From GCA-958296115 sp965222445 (GTDB lineage: Bacteria; Chloroflexota; Dehalococcoidia; Lucifugimonadales; CAJWER01), in assembly GCA_965222445.1 (NCBI GenBank), contig CBDCTY010000002.1, positions 682,001 through 746,000 on the forward strand: a stretch of 64,000 nt of DNA. Reading direction: 5' to 3'. Position 1 is the stretch's first letter; each line of letters starts with the position of its first letter. A program made the position numbers and the translations under genes. This document shows, piece by piece, positions 42,207 to 51,745 of this stretch. Below the pieces are notes generated by a model. The model was given only the letters and a program-made list of their open reading frames with translations. It was not told the origin of the DNA and ran no database searches.

Positions 42207-43199
42207 TCAGGAGACGAGCTCCCTGACCGCTTCGATGAAGGCGGGCAGAACCTTCTGCCAGTCGCCCGCCACCCCGTAGGACGCCTCCCTGAAAATGTTC
42301 GCGTCCGCGTCCCTGTTTATGACCACGATGTTCCTGGAGCCGGAGCAGCCCGCCATGTGCTGGCTGGCGCCCGATATCCCGACGGTGATGTAGAGGTCGG
42401 GCGTCACCGACTTCCCGGTCAGGCCGACCTGTAGCGAATGGTCGACCCATCCCGCGTCGCAGGCCGCACGCGACGCTCCGACGGCGCCGCCGAGCAGGTC
42501 CGCCAGCTCCCGCAGCCTGTCGAACGACTCCGGGCCGCCGAGCCCGCGGCCTCCCGCCACCACGATCGCGGCGTCCTCCAGCCTGATGCCCTCCACCTCC
42601 TGGCTGACGCTCTCCACGCGGCGCACCCGTATGGCCGACGGATCCACCGCAACCTGCACGCGTATCGTATCTGTGGTCCGGGACGGGTCCGGCGCTGGAG
42701 GCTCGTAGACTCGTCCCCGGAGCACTATGAAACCGGGGCCGTCGCCTGTGAACGCCACCCTCGCCACGGCGTTGCCTCCGTAGACCGGCCGCTCTGCAAC
42801 CACTGCGCCGCTCGCCTCGTCCCTTCCCACGGCTGTGCAGTCCTGCGCGAGAGCTGCGCCCAGCCTGAAGGCGACCCTCGGGCCTATGTTCTGGCCCAGC
42901 GGCGTCTTTCCGACCAGCACCGTCTGAGGTTCCGCGCTCCGGCACACCTGCTCGAAGGCTGCGACGTAGGCGTCGATGGACGACCCGTCGAGTGCGGGGC
43001 TTTCGGCCAGCAAGACGGCATCGGGGCCGAGCGCCGCCGCCTGCCGCGCGGGCACTTCGAGGTCCTGGCCCAGCAGGGCTGCGCCGACCGTACCGCCCAG
43101 CCCGCGGGCCGCCGCGATCAGCTCGCCCGTGATCGGGTCCAGCCCGCCATCCCCAACCTCGCCCAGGGCCAGTATGTCAACCACGCACAAGCCTCCCAA
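42207..43199 (-). CDS. etfA: Electron transfer flavoprotein, alpha subunit
   Basis: 330 residues. The N-terminal domain is ETF-like; the C-terminal FAD domain has GGRGLGGPESFDRLRELADLLG and the signature DLYITVGISGASQHMAG followed by NRDADANIF. ETF accepts electrons from acyl-CoA and other dehydrogenases and passes them to the quinone pool. Follows etfB with a 64-base gap that holds a hairpin repeat. Confidence 0.95.
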   Translation of the reverse strand: MGGLCVVDILALGEVGDGGLDPITGELIAAARGLGGTVGAALLGQDLEVPARQAAALGPDAVLLAESPALDGSSIDAYVAAFEQVCRSAEPQTVLVGKTPLGQNIGPRVAFRLGAALAQDCTAVGRDEASGAVVAERPVYGGNAVARVAFTGDGPGFIVLRGRVYEPPAPDPSRTTDTIRVQVAVDPSAIRVRRVESVSQEVEGIRLEDAAIVVAGGRGLGGPESFDRLRELADLLGGAVGASRAACDAGWVDHSLQVGLTGKSVTPDLYITVGISGASQHMAGCSGSRNIVVINRDADANIFREASYGVAGDWQKVLPAFIEAVRELVS

Positions 43200-43205
43200 G
43201 TAGTC

Positions 43206-43226
43206 GTTCCGGCCTTGAGCCGGAAC
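43206..43226. repeat. Hairpin repeat GTTCCGGC/GCCGGAAC
   Basis: 8-bp perfect stem in the etfB-etfA gap, with the tail CCCATTCTTAATC. Same design as 8259-8278 with a different stem. Confidence 0.6.
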
Positions 43227-43263
43227 CCATTCTTAATCTCTGCGTCCTCCGCGCCCTCTGCGG

Positions 43264-44061
43264 TTAGATCAGTCCGGCTTCGCGCAACCTGAGCGCTAGA
43301 TTACGCCCCGCGTCGGCCTCGTCCTCGCCCTCCACCATCTCGACCTGCCCGCCGCTCTCCGGCACGTAGAGGTCGACGATGCTGAGACCCGGCGCCAGCA
43401 GCCCCGGCTCGATCCCCAGGTCGCCCGCGGACCAGGTGGTCGGCTTCTTTCTGCCAGCCGCCATGATGCCCCGGAGAGTCGGATATCTCGGCTCGCCCAG
43501 CTCGTTGCTGACCGTCACGAGGGCCGGCATGTCGGCCTCGATGACGTCATACCCGTACGCCGTCACGCTGTGGACGACGACGCCGTTCCCGACCACCTCG
43601 ATGTCCTGAGCGACCGTGAGGCACGCGATGTCAAGTAGCTCGGCGAGCCCCAGCGGCACGTGCGCGTTGTCCCAGTCAGAGGCCTGGCGTCCGCACAGCA
43701 CCAGGTCGAACCGCCCGATCTTCCCGATGGCGCTGGCCAGCACGTGAGCCGTCGCCCGGGCGTCGAGATCCGAGAAGGCATCGTCCTGGGCCAGCACCAG
43801 CTCGTCTGCCCCCATCGACAGGGGCTTCTTCATCACGTCCATCGCGAACCCTCCACCGACCGAGAGCACGGAGATCGTCCCCCCAGCCTGGTCTCTGATT
43901 CGGAGGGCAGCCTCGACCGCGTTCTCGTCGAAGCCGTTGACCACGGGAGAGACGCCGGGCGCCTCACGCACCCTCTTCGTCTCAGGGTCTATCCTGAACG
44001 CCGACGGTGGGATCTCGGGATCCATCACCTGTTTGACGCAGACGATGATGTCGACGGGCAA
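43264..44061 (-). CDS. etfB: Electron transfer flavoprotein, beta subunit
   Basis: 265 residues. Begins IIVCVKQVMDPEIPPSAFRI, the typical ETF-beta start, with VNGFDENAVEAALRIRDQ and CGRQASDWDNAHVPLGLAELL (AMP-binding region). Forms the heterodimer with the alpha subunit downstream. First gene of this minus-strand operon. Confidence 0.95.
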   Translation of the reverse strand: MPVDIIVCVKQVMDPEIPPSAFRIDPETKRVREAPGVSPVVNGFDENAVEAALRIRDQAGGTISVLSVGGGFAMDVMKKPLSMGADELVLAQDDAFSDLDARATAHVLASAIGKIGRFDLVLCGRQASDWDNAHVPLGLAELLDIACLTVAQDIEVVGNGVVVHSVTAYGYDVIEADMPALVTVSNELGEPRYPTLRGIMAAGRKKPTTWSAGDLGIEPGLLAPGLSIVDLYVPESGGQVEMVEGEDEADAGRNLALRLREAGLI

Positions 44062-44202
44062 AAGGGGGACTCCTTGAGCAGGTCCGGGTCTTCGGCCAGA
44101 GGTCGTAGGGTATTATAGAGAGCGTCGGCGGAAGGCCGTCAACATGGATTGGGTTCACAATTGGGCCGAGCCGGAAGCGGCCCGGCGAAAGGAGAGCACT
44201 TC

Positions 44203-45093
44203 TTGAAGGCGGAACTGATCGACGGCAAGAAAATCGCTGCCGACGTGCGGGCTGAAGTTGCCGACGAGGTGGCCGACCTCAAGGCGAGCCACGGTGTAAC
44301 GCCCGGCCTCGCTGTCGTCCTCGTGGGCGACGACCCCGCCTCGGCGGTCTACGTTCGCAGCAAGCAGCAGGCGGCCACTCAGGCCGGGATGCTGGCGCGC
44401 GACGTGAGTATGCCCGGCTCGACATCCCAGGACGAGATCATCGAGAAGGTGGGCGAGTTGGGGGAGGACGACGCAATTCACGGCCTGCTCGTACAGCTGC
44501 CGCTCCCGGACCACGTCGACGTCGATGTCGTGATTGAGGCACTCGACCCCAACAAGGATGTGGACGGCCTGCACCCCGCCAACGTGGGACTGCTCGTGCA
44601 GGGCAGGGAGCGCTTCGTGCCTGCCACGCCCGCCGGCATTCAGCAGATGCTGCTTCGCACCGGCCGCGACCCGGAGGGCAAGCACGTGGTCGTGTGCGGG
44701 CGGAGCGAGATCGTGGGCAAGCCGCTCTCCATCCTGCTCATGCAGCGCAAGCCAGCCGCCAACGCCACCGTCACCGTCTGCCACACGAGGACCAAGGACC
44801 TGGCCTCGATGACCCGCCAGGCCGACATACTCGTCGCCGCCATGGGACAGCCGCGGATGATCACGGCCGACATGGTGGCCCCGGGCGCAGTCGTGATAGA
44901 CGTTGGCACCAACCGGGTCGACGCGCCTGAGCGCAAGCGCGGGTACAGGCTCGTGGGCGACGTCGACTTCGACGCCGTCTCCGAGAAGGCGTCCGCGATA
45001 ACGCCGGTGCCAGGGGGTGTGGGGCCCATGACGATCGCGATGCTGCTGCGCAACACGCTGAACGCCGCCAGGTGGACGGTCACACAAGGCTGA
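44203..45093 (+). CDS. folD: Methylenetetrahydrofolate dehydrogenase/cyclohydrolase
   Basis: 296 residues from TTG 44203, which follows AAAGGAG; an upstream GTG would add 18 unlike residues. FolD interconverts 5,10-methylene- and 10-formyl-THF. Motifs: VGDDPASAVYVRSKQQAA (active-site Tyr-x3-Lys), the DGLHPANVG stretch, and the NADP site GRSEIVGKPLS, then PVPGGVGPMT. All complete. Its stop overlaps the queA start. Confidence 0.96.
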   Translation: MKAELIDGKKIAADVRAEVADEVADLKASHGVTPGLAVVLVGDDPASAVYVRSKQQAATQAGMLARDVSMPGSTSQDEIIEKVGELGEDDAIHGLLVQLPLPDHVDVDVVIEALDPNKDVDGLHPANVGLLVQGRERFVPATPAGIQQMLLRTGRDPEGKHVVVCGRSEIVGKPLSILLMQRKPAANATVTVCHTRTKDLASMTRQADILVAAMGQPRMITADMVAPGAVVIDVGTNRVDAPERKRGYRLVGDVDFDAVSEKASAITPVPGGVGPMTIAMLLRNTLNAARWTVTQG

Positions 45094-46124
45094 AGACCAG
45101 CGACTTCGACTACGAGCTGCCGCCGGAGCTGATCGCCCAGACGCCAATTGAGCCGCGCGATCACTCCAGGCTCATGGTGGCACGCCGGGCCGACGGGCGG
45201 ATACGCCACGCGCGGTTCTACGACCTGCCCGAGTACCTCCGGCCCGGCGACCTCCTCGTCTTCAACGACAGCAGGGTCATCCCCGCGCGGCTCTACGGCA
45301 CGAGCGTCCCGTCGGGTGCGCGGATAGAGCTGCTGCTGCTCGAACGCCTGGGAGGCGGGTCATGGCGGTCGCTGGTCAAGCCCGGCAGGCGCATGCGCGA
45401 GGGCGCGGAGTTCGAGATCGAGGGCGCGGGCCGCACCGTGACGGGCAGGGTAGGCGCGGTGAACGGCGACGGATCGAGGGACGTGTCGCTCTCCGACGAG
45501 GAACACCTCGCGGACATGGGCATCGTCCCGCTGCCTCCATACATCCACGAGCCCCTGGCCGACCCGGAGCGCTACCAGACCGTCTACTCGCGGGTCGCGG
45601 GCAGCGTCGCCGCGCCGACCGCGGGTCTCCACTTCACGCCCGGGCTGCTCGACCGCGTCCGCGAAACGGGGGCAGAACTTGCGTTCGTCACCCTGCACGT
45701 CGGCTGGGACTCCTTCAGGCCCGTCACGTCGGAGGATATCGCCTCCCACGGTATGCACTCAGAGTACTGGCAGCTCGGACCCGGCGCCGCTGACGCTGTC
45801 AACCGGGCCAGGGCAGAGGGCCGGCGGGTGATATCCGTGGGCACGACGGCGGTGAGGCTGCTGGAGCACGCGGCCGCGCTCCACGACGGCTCGAGCGGGA
45901 ATGTCGTCGAGCCGGGAACGGGTAGGGCGGACCTGTTCATATACCCCGGCTACAGGTTCAGGGTCGTCGACGCCCTCGTCACCAATTTCCACCTGCCTCG
46001 CTCGACCCTGCTCATGCTCACGAGCGCATTCGCAGGACGCGACCTCATTCTCCGCGCCTACAACGAGGCCGCCGTGCGCCGCTACCGCTTCTACAGCTTC
46101 GGCGACGCCATGCTCATCGTCTAA
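45072..46124 (+). CDS. queA: S-adenosylmethionine:tRNA ribosyltransferase-isomerase
   Basis: 350 residues. QueA makes epoxyqueuosine in tRNA. Motifs: SDFDYELPPELIAQTPIEPRD near the N-terminus, FNDSRVIPARLYG, the SVAAPTAGLHFTP signature, HVGWDSFRPV and TNFHLPRSTLLMLTSAF. The GTG at 45072 overlaps folD by 22 bases; the family normally begins at the next KTSDFDYELP, where a CTG (45090-45092) could be used instead. Other queuosine genes are not here. Confidence 0.95.
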   Translation: MDGHTRLKTSDFDYELPPELIAQTPIEPRDHSRLMVARRADGRIRHARFYDLPEYLRPGDLLVFNDSRVIPARLYGTSVPSGARIELLLLERLGGGSWRSLVKPGRRMREGAEFEIEGAGRTVTGRVGAVNGDGSRDVSLSDEEHLADMGIVPLPPYIHEPLADPERYQTVYSRVAGSVAAPTAGLHFTPGLLDRVRETGAELAFVTLHVGWDSFRPVTSEDIASHGMHSEYWQLGPGAADAVNRARAEGRRVISVGTTAVRLLEHAAALHDGSSGNVVEPGTGRADLFIYPGYRFRVVDALVTNFHLPRSTLLMLTSAFAGRDLILRAYNEAAVRRYRFYSFGDAMLIV

Positions 46125-46189
46125 CCCGGCAAGATTGGGCTTGGATATGAGTCCAGGGAGCTTGGCGGTCGTGTGCCTACGCTCCCATG

Positions 46190-46292
46190 TTATACCAATT
46201 CATTTTGAGCGCGCCGTAAAGCCGTCATTCCCGCGAAGGCGGGAACCCACTCCCTGGCCGCACATATACGGCGGCATCACGGTGACTTGGTA
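46190..46292. repeat. 103-bp dispersed MITE-like repeat, copy 2
   Basis: One mismatch to 1479-1581. It ends three bases before the start codon of the AbrB-like gene, so its right end provides that gene's 5' region. Confidence 0.8.
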
Positions 46293-46294
46293 GT

Positions 46295-46537
46295 ATGACG
46301 ACAGATCATGGCTTGCAGGGGAACGCGAGGGATGCGAAATACACGAGCAAGGTCACGTCCAGAGGGCAGGTGACCATACCAAGCGAGCTAAGGCGAACTA
46401 TGGGAATCAACCCCAAAGACAGGGTTGAGCTCGAGCTGGTTGATGGCGGGATCAAGATCAGTCCTTCCAGCCCAGGGATAGTAGCTGGCTACGGCGCCGT
46501 CGAGCCTCAGGCCAAGCCGGAAGACTTCCCGCCATGA
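46295..46537 (+). CDS. AbrB/MazE-like DNA-binding protein
   Basis: 80 residues. SpoVT-AbrB swapped-hairpin motif: SKVTSRGQVTIPSELRRTMG, then NPKDRVELELVDGGIKISP. These proteins are mostly antitoxins or transition regulators. Start at 46295 is uncertain because the repeat ends right there; ATG is used if the repeat supplies the upstream region. It overlaps the next small gene by 4 bases. Confidence 0.75.
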   Translation: MTTDHGLQGNARDAKYTSKVTSRGQVTIPSELRRTMGINPKDRVELELVDGGIKISPSSPGIVAGYGAVEPQAKPEDFPP

Positions 46538-46692
46538 GGCGCGAGTTCGAGAGCGAGCGACAGTGCGCGGAGCCAAGGCCGGATGAGAGGCGGAAGGCGG
46601 TCGAAGACCTGCTCTCCATGGAAGTCTCCGTGGGGACCTGGGAAGAAGTCAAAGACGCCATGGCTAAGGGGAAGCTGCCGGCCGAGGCGTAG
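46534..46692 (+). CDS. 52-residue protein paired with the AbrB-like gene
   Basis: ATG 46534 overlaps the AbrB-like stop in ATGA. The product is charged and helical (ERRKAVEDLLSMEVSVGTWE, ending KGKLPAEA). The usual toxin partner of such antitoxins is a PIN-domain VapC of about 130 residues, which this is not; it could be a remnant or a small partner of unknown type. Confidence 0.45.
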   Translation: MRREFESERQCAEPRPDERRKAVEDLLSMEVSVGTWEEVKDAMAKGKLPAEA

Positions 46693-46715
46693 CTCTCGTC
46701 GTCAGCCGTGGCACA

Positions 46716-47477
46716 CTACCGCTGCATCAGGTCGATGGTGGGCTTGCGGTGTGAGTGGACGGTGTAGGTCAGGGAGCTCGATCCGCCTCCCTCGACGTTC
46801 GCCTCCACCTCCAGGCCCATCGGCCCGTGCAGATAGGTCAGGTCGTCCCCCTCCAGCCGGAACGGGCGGTCGTGCCCGGGGTAGAAGACGTCCGACGCGG
46901 CCAGCATCTTCTCCACGCTCTCTGTTGCCTCGTTCACGTCCCAGAAGACGTTGTAGGGCAGCTTGCGCCTCACCGTCCCGCCGTCGGGCATCGCGTCCCC
47001 GGCCACCAGCGCCCTCTCCCCCTCGTGCTCGGCGACGATGCTGATGTGGCCGCGCGTATGCCCGGGCGTGTCGATTATCGAGACGCCCGGCGCGACCTCG
47101 TCCCCGTCCGAGATGGGGTCCACCTTGAGCTTGCGAAGCATGTCAGCGAAGTAGCTCGCCGACATCACGTCGTGGCGGTTGGGGTTCTGCGCGTAGTCGA
47201 TCTCCCTGGGATGGACGAGCACCCTCGAATGGGTGAACAGGTCCGCGTTCTGGCAGTGGTCCCAGTGGAGATGTGTCAGTATGAGGGTGTCGATGTCCTC
47301 GAAGCCGAGATTCCGGCTCTCGAGGGCCTTGAGCAGCCACAGGCGCCGCGACGCCGGGCCCGTGTCGATCAGTATGCGCCGTCCCTCCGTCTCGACGAGC
47401 GAAACCGTGGAGTAGCCGACGTTGCCCTGGTCGGTCACGAGCGCGAACCCATACGTCAGCACATCTATCTTCGACAT
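46716..47477 (-). CDS. Metallo-beta-lactamase fold hydrolase (lactonase-like)
   Basis: 253 residues. HLHWDH (His69, His71, Asp73, His74) and DTPGHTRGH supply the two-zinc site, with a late GDAMPDG Asp ligand. Similar to AHL lactonase-type and other MBL hydrolases of unknown substrate. It lies alone between the small AbrB-like pair and the IS1380 element. Confidence 0.88.
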   Translation of the reverse strand: MSKIDVLTYGFALVTDQGNVGYSTVSLVETEGRRILIDTGPASRRLWLLKALESRNLGFEDIDTLILTHLHWDHCQNADLFTHSRVLVHPREIDYAQNPNRHDVMSASYFADMLRKLKVDPISDGDEVAPGVSIIDTPGHTRGHISIVAEHEGERALVAGDAMPDGGTVRRKLPYNVFWDVNEATESVEKMLAASDVFYPGHDRPFRLEGDDLTYLHGPMGLEVEANVEGGGSSSLTYTVHSHRKPTIDLMQR

Positions 47478-47494
47478 CGACCAAGCCTCCTTAT

Positions 47495-49206
47495 CCCGAA
47501 TCCACCGAAGGAGTGGGAATTAAAGGTCTGCTGAAAAGGTGAAAGGGTGCTCCTCTGAATCTGGGATAATGGTTTTGTAGCAGCAAACCGACCCCGGAAA
47601 AGGAGCACCCAACAGATGCTATCACGCAACCACCTCGACCGCATCCAAATCGCCTTCGACGACCTCCGTTTGGTGGCCAACGGCGGCCTGCTCCTTCCAG
47701 CCACCTTGGCCCTGCACCTCGGCCTTTCCCAACTGGTACAGCAGCGTCTGGAACTGGGCGATGCGCCGGGCCGGGCCAACACCGGCGACAAGATAATGAC
47801 GCTGGTCGCCTCCGCGCTGGCCGGCGGCGACTGCATCGACGACGCCGATGCGCTGCGCGCCGGTGGGACGGCCGGTGTTCTCGACTGCGTGGTCAAGGCA
47901 CCATCCACCCTGGGCACTTTCCTGCGCAGCTTCCAGTGGGGCCACGTCCGTCAACTCGACCGGGTGAGCCGGGAGTTGCTGGCACGGGCATGGGCCGACG
48001 GCGCCGGACCCGGCGATGCGCCGTTCACCATCGACCTCGATTCCACCATTTGTGAGACCTACGGACTGGACAAGGAGGGGGCGCGACACCATGGTTATAC
48101 CGGCCAGCGGGGCTATCACCCGCTGCTGGCTGTCGCCGCCGGTACCGGCGAGGTGCTGATGTCCCGTCTGCGCGAGGGCCGCGCCAACACCGCCCGCGGC
48201 GCCGCCCACTTCCTGCGGGAGACGGTGGGGCGGGTGCGCTACGCTGGAGCCAGGGGACAACTCACGGTGCGGGCCGACAGCGGCTTCTACGCTCATAGCG
48301 TGGTATCCGTCTGCCGCAAGACGAAGGTCCGCTTCTCCATCACCATCCGCCAGCGTGCCAGCCTGCGCAACCTCATTGAAGCCATACCCGAGGCGGACTG
48401 GACGCCCATCCCCTACTGGATGGACGGCGCCGCCGACGTGGCCGAGACCACCTACACTCCCTTTGAGAGTGAGCCCGGCGCCGCGCCGGTGCGGCTCATC
48501 GTGCGGCGAGTGAAGCCCACGCCGGGTTCCCAGTTGGCCCTCTTCGCCAGCTACAGCTATCACGGCTTCATCACCGACCACGATGGGGAGATGCTCGAAC
48601 TGGAGGCCGCCCATCGCCGCCACGCCGAGATCGAGAATGCCATTCGAGACCTCAAGTACGGCGTCGGACTGAACCACATGCCCTCGGGCCGCTTCGCCGC
48701 CAACGGCGCCTGGCTGGCGATACAGGTGCTGGCGCACAACCTCGCTCGCTGGACCGCACGGATCGGTCTGGGTGAGCAGGTGGTGACCACCAAGACCCTC
48801 CGGCGGCGGTTCTTCGCCCTAGCGGGACGGCTCACTCGCTCGGCGCGCCGGCTCACTTTGCATCTCCCCCAGCGCTGGCCCTGGGAAACCCAGTTCAGCA
48901 GTGCCCTGGCCCGGCTGCGAGCCATTCCACTCCCAGCCTGACGGCGCCCTTCTGCCACTGACCCGTCATCCGGCCAACTGAACGTCCCCGCCAACTCGCG
49001 CCATCCAGGCCCGCGAGCGCCTCTTGCCGCGTCCTATCCCGCCATCCCGCTCGCCACAGCCACTGCAGGCCGCCATCGGTGCCCCCAAAAGCGGTCGCAG
49101 ACCGCCCGCCAACCTCCCGTCTACCCGAATTCGAGCCCGGATCATCGCGCCTGTAACTCACTTACCCCTTTCCGCTGCCCTCGCGCCGTCCATCGGTGGA
49201 TTCGGG
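47495..49206. mobile_element. IS1380-family insertion sequence
   Basis: 1,712 bp bounded by 14-bp inverted repeats CCCGAATCCACCGA (47495-47508) and TCGGTGGATTCGGG (49193-49206). It encodes a full IS1380 transposase. The stretch 48942-49206 inside it has no gene. The target duplication (usually 4 bp) is not perfect in my reading (TTAT versus GTTA). Confidence 0.82.
47616..48941 (+). CDS. IS1380-family transposase
   Basis: 441 residues. DDE transposase with FTIDLDSTICETYG (first Asp), the YTGQRGYHPLLAVAAGTGEVL block, VRADSGFYAH (second Asp) and the late RRHAEIENAIRDLKYGVGLNH (Glu). Complete length for the family, so it may be active. Promoter-like AT-rich sequence lies just upstream in the left arm. 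Confidence 0.93.
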   Translation: MLSRNHLDRIQIAFDDLRLVANGGLLLPATLALHLGLSQLVQQRLELGDAPGRANTGDKIMTLVASALAGGDCIDDADALRAGGTAGVLDCVVKAPSTLGTFLRSFQWGHVRQLDRVSRELLARAWADGAGPGDAPFTIDLDSTICETYGLDKEGARHHGYTGQRGYHPLLAVAAGTGEVLMSRLREGRANTARGAAHFLRETVGRVRYAGARGQLTVRADSGFYAHSVVSVCRKTKVRFSITIRQRASLRNLIEAIPEADWTPIPYWMDGAADVAETTYTPFESEPGAAPVRLIVRRVKPTPGSQLALFASYSYHGFITDHDGEMLELEAAHRRHAEIENAIRDLKYGVGLNHMPSGRFAANGAWLAIQVLAHNLARWTARIGLGEQVVTTKTLRRRFFALAGRLTRSARRLTLHLPQRWPWETQFSSALARLRAIPLPA

Positions 49207-49362
49207 GTTAGGGATGGGCTGAATAAGTCCGTGGACTGCAGCTCCACACATAGGAAATTAAGCCGTGCTGATGGGTTATTCAGAGTATCCTTAGGTGTGG
49301 TAGCCCCGTTCATCCGCAGGGGGCACCTCCGCAGACCCAGACCACGCTGGGGCATACACTCA

Positions 49363-50634
49363 TCAGCCCCTCACATAGGGGATGGTCTGCGGGCCCTGGG
49401 GCAGCACGCACACGCTGGCTTTAGCCCCGCCGTGGCGGTCGACGGACTCCTCTATGGTGGCCTGTATGTCCTCGGCAGGCCGTAGGTGGGCCGCGCGGAT
49501 CTGTTCGGGGGACAGGTACCCGGACTTGAGATAGATCCGGTTGCGCAGGAGCAGCTGGGACTGGATCTGGACCTGCCACTGGTCGTGGTGGCCCTCTTCC
49601 CATGAGTCGATCATCTCCAGCAATTCTTCGGGCGAGTCTCGCGAAGTCAGCATCCTGCCGTACTCGCCGTGCTCCGGTATCCCGTCCATGCACTCAGCGG
49701 CGCAGATGATCGTACCGCCCTCCCGCGCCACGAGGGCTGCGGCAGACATGCCCTTCACCGACTGGTAGAGATTCAGGTCCAGTGGGTAGCCGCTGTTAGT
49801 CGTTATGACTACGTCGTAGGGCTGGGGCACGGCCCGCATGGCGTTTCGCTTAGCTCCCTCACAGGCGGCGCGGTGTACGGCGAAGAGCTCCCCTGCATAC
49901 GCGCTCGTGATTTCGTGGTCGCGGTTGATGGTGACGTCTAGGCTGAAGTGGACGCCGGTCAGCCCCGCGATCTCGCGTATGGCGTCGTGGATGGGATTCC
50001 CCTCTGTCACACCCCAGGTTGCCTTGGGGTGTGCGATCAGGGGTGCGCTGTGCAGGGCCATGATGGTGTCGAACCCGGCCAGTCCGGGCGCAACCATCTT
50101 CGGGCCGCCGCTGAATCCCGCGAAAAAGTGGGGCTCGACGAACCCAGTGGTTATGCGGATGTCGGCGTTCACCCAGTGCGAGTTGAGCCATATGGGGAAG
50201 CCGCCCGCAGTGCTGCCGAGGTGTGTGAGGCCGGAGCCGTCGAAGGCCGAGTGGTTGACGACGCGGTAGTCCCGAACGACCTCGGCTCCCAGCATCTCCT
50301 CCAGCTCCTCGCGGGTGTTGGCCCGGTGGGTCCCTGCGGCGACGAGTATCATTACCCGGTCCCGGGGAACGTGGCCCAGCTCTCGGAGCAGGACCGGAAG
50401 GACAGTCGCGGAGGGCATGGGGCGCGTGATGTCGCACACCGAGATGGCGACGGTATGGCCTGGATCGACCATCCGTCGGAGGCTGTCGGAGCCAACAGGG
50501 TTGCGGAGAGCATTGACCAAGGCCGCTTCCACGTCGGGCAGGCCAGGCATATAGGTCGGCTCGACTACGGTGGTCTGCCCGTCCGGGACTTCGATGGTCA
50601 GCCCGGTGCGGCCGTATGCCAGTTCTATTTGCAA
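49363..50634 (-). CDS. larA: LarA-like lactate racemase family (DUF2088) protein
   Basis: 423 residues. LarA-type nickel-pincer enzymes racemise lactate and other 2-hydroxy acids. Motifs: LAYGRTGLTIEVP at the start, DITRPMPSA, AAGTHRANTREELEEMLG, GFVEPHFFAGFSGGPKM (His-rich pincer region) and VITTNSGYPLDLNLYQSVKG. The nickel-cofactor genes larB/C/E are not in the window. The last 371 bases before the stop are duplicated at 12570-12940. It is the last gene of the long minus-strand run, 3 bases after the Gfo/Idh/MocA gene. Confidence 0.88.
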   Translation of the reverse strand: MQIELAYGRTGLTIEVPDGQTTVVEPTYMPGLPDVEAALVNALRNPVGSDSLRRMVDPGHTVAISVCDITRPMPSATVLPVLLRELGHVPRDRVMILVAAGTHRANTREELEEMLGAEVVRDYRVVNHSAFDGSGLTHLGSTAGGFPIWLNSHWVNADIRITTGFVEPHFFAGFSGGPKMVAPGLAGFDTIMALHSAPLIAHPKATWGVTEGNPIHDAIREIAGLTGVHFSLDVTINRDHEITSAYAGELFAVHRAACEGAKRNAMRAVPQPYDVVITTNSGYPLDLNLYQSVKGMSAAALVAREGGTIICAAECMDGIPEHGEYGRMLTSRDSPEELLEMIDSWEEGHHDQWQVQIQSQLLLRNRIYLKSGYLSPEQIRAAHLRPAEDIQATIEESVDRHGGAKASVCVLPQGPQTIPYVRG

Positions 50635-50637
50635 GGG

Positions 50638-51720
50638 TCAGGCGATGGTGCCGGGATCGACGGGTCGCTGGGTGTCGGACGACCGGTAGACGGCGAGTGC
50701 GGCCTGCAGGACCTTCCTTGCGAAGTGTGCGTCCATCATGGGCTGCCGCCCGGCAATGATGCCGTCGATGAAGTCGTGGGCTGCCCCGTCGAATCCTTCG
50801 AGCCAGTCCATCGGGACCTGGTAGCTGACGGACTTGGCACCCTTGTGCAGCATGACGGGGGGCAGGTCCAGCATCTCGCCGCTGCACCGCGTCACCCAGA
50901 TGGTGCCGGCCGAGCCCTGTATCTCGAAAAAGTCGTCGATGGGGTAGTAGGGCCCCCTGATCCTCATGTCGGGAGCGGACGAGTATTCGAACACGCCGAG
51001 ACAGTCGGCGTTCCTGAACTTCCACGTTATAACACTCGGGGCCTCGACCATATAGTCTCCGGTCCTCGTGACTGTGGCGGAGACCGTTTCCGGATCGCCG
51101 ACCCACCACATGGCGGTGGCGTACTTGTGGACTCCCTCGTCGTAGAGGAGGCCGCCGGGATTGAGCGCGGCGTCACGGCGCCACGCGAGGGCACCGGGCT
51201 CGATTCTGAAGGGGCCCGAGGCAGCCTCGATGTCCGTCACCACGACACGCATACGGACGATCGAGGGCTCGCCTATAGCCCCGCTGTCCAGGAGCTCCTT
51301 AGCCTTGACGAGGGGCGGGTAGTAGAGGAAGTTCTCGGTCACCCTGAAGAACGTTTCCGCGCGGGCTGCGGCCTCGGCGATGCGGTCGGCCTCCTCGACG
51401 GTCCCCGCGACGGGCTTCTGGCAGGAGACGTGCTTGCCCGCCTCGAGAGCCGCTATCGACTGTTCGGCGTGCAGGTGGGTCGGCGTGAGCAGCTCGACGG
51501 CATCGATGTCCGTGTCTTCGAGTACCTGCTCATAGCGAGTGTATATCTTGGGAGCAATCCCCCACTCGGCCGCCCTGCGCTCGGCCCGCTCGCGCACAGG
51601 ATCGCAGAGGGCAACCACGTCACATCTCCCGTGCTTCAGGTAGCCGGGCGCGTTGAGCTGGGAGATGGTCCCGCACCCAACAATGGCGAGCCGCACACGG
51701 GAGGACAGCGAATGGCTCAT
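50638..51720 (-). CDS. Gfo/Idh/MocA family oxidoreductase beside larA
   Basis: 360 residues. NAD(P) motif VGCGTISQLNAPGYLKHG, and CQKPVAGTVEEADRIAE where the usual EKP reads QKP, keeping the catalytic Lys. A second-domain LNPGGLLYDEGVHKYATAMWW contains the conserved Asp-x3-His region. Stands between a peptidase and larA and probably works in the same catabolic route. Confidence 0.88.
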   Translation of the reverse strand: MSHSLSSRVRLAIVGCGTISQLNAPGYLKHGRCDVVALCDPVRERAERRAAEWGIAPKIYTRYEQVLEDTDIDAVELLTPTHLHAEQSIAALEAGKHVSCQKPVAGTVEEADRIAEAAARAETFFRVTENFLYYPPLVKAKELLDSGAIGEPSIVRMRVVVTDIEAASGPFRIEPGALAWRRDAALNPGGLLYDEGVHKYATAMWWVGDPETVSATVTRTGDYMVEAPSVITWKFRNADCLGVFEYSSAPDMRIRGPYYPIDDFFEIQGSAGTIWVTRCSGEMLDLPPVMLHKGAKSVSYQVPMDWLEGFDGAAHDFIDGIIAGRQPMMDAHFARKVLQAALAVYRSSDTQRPVDPGTIA

Positions 51721-51745
51721 CCGAGTCGGCTACGTTTCAGGGGAC

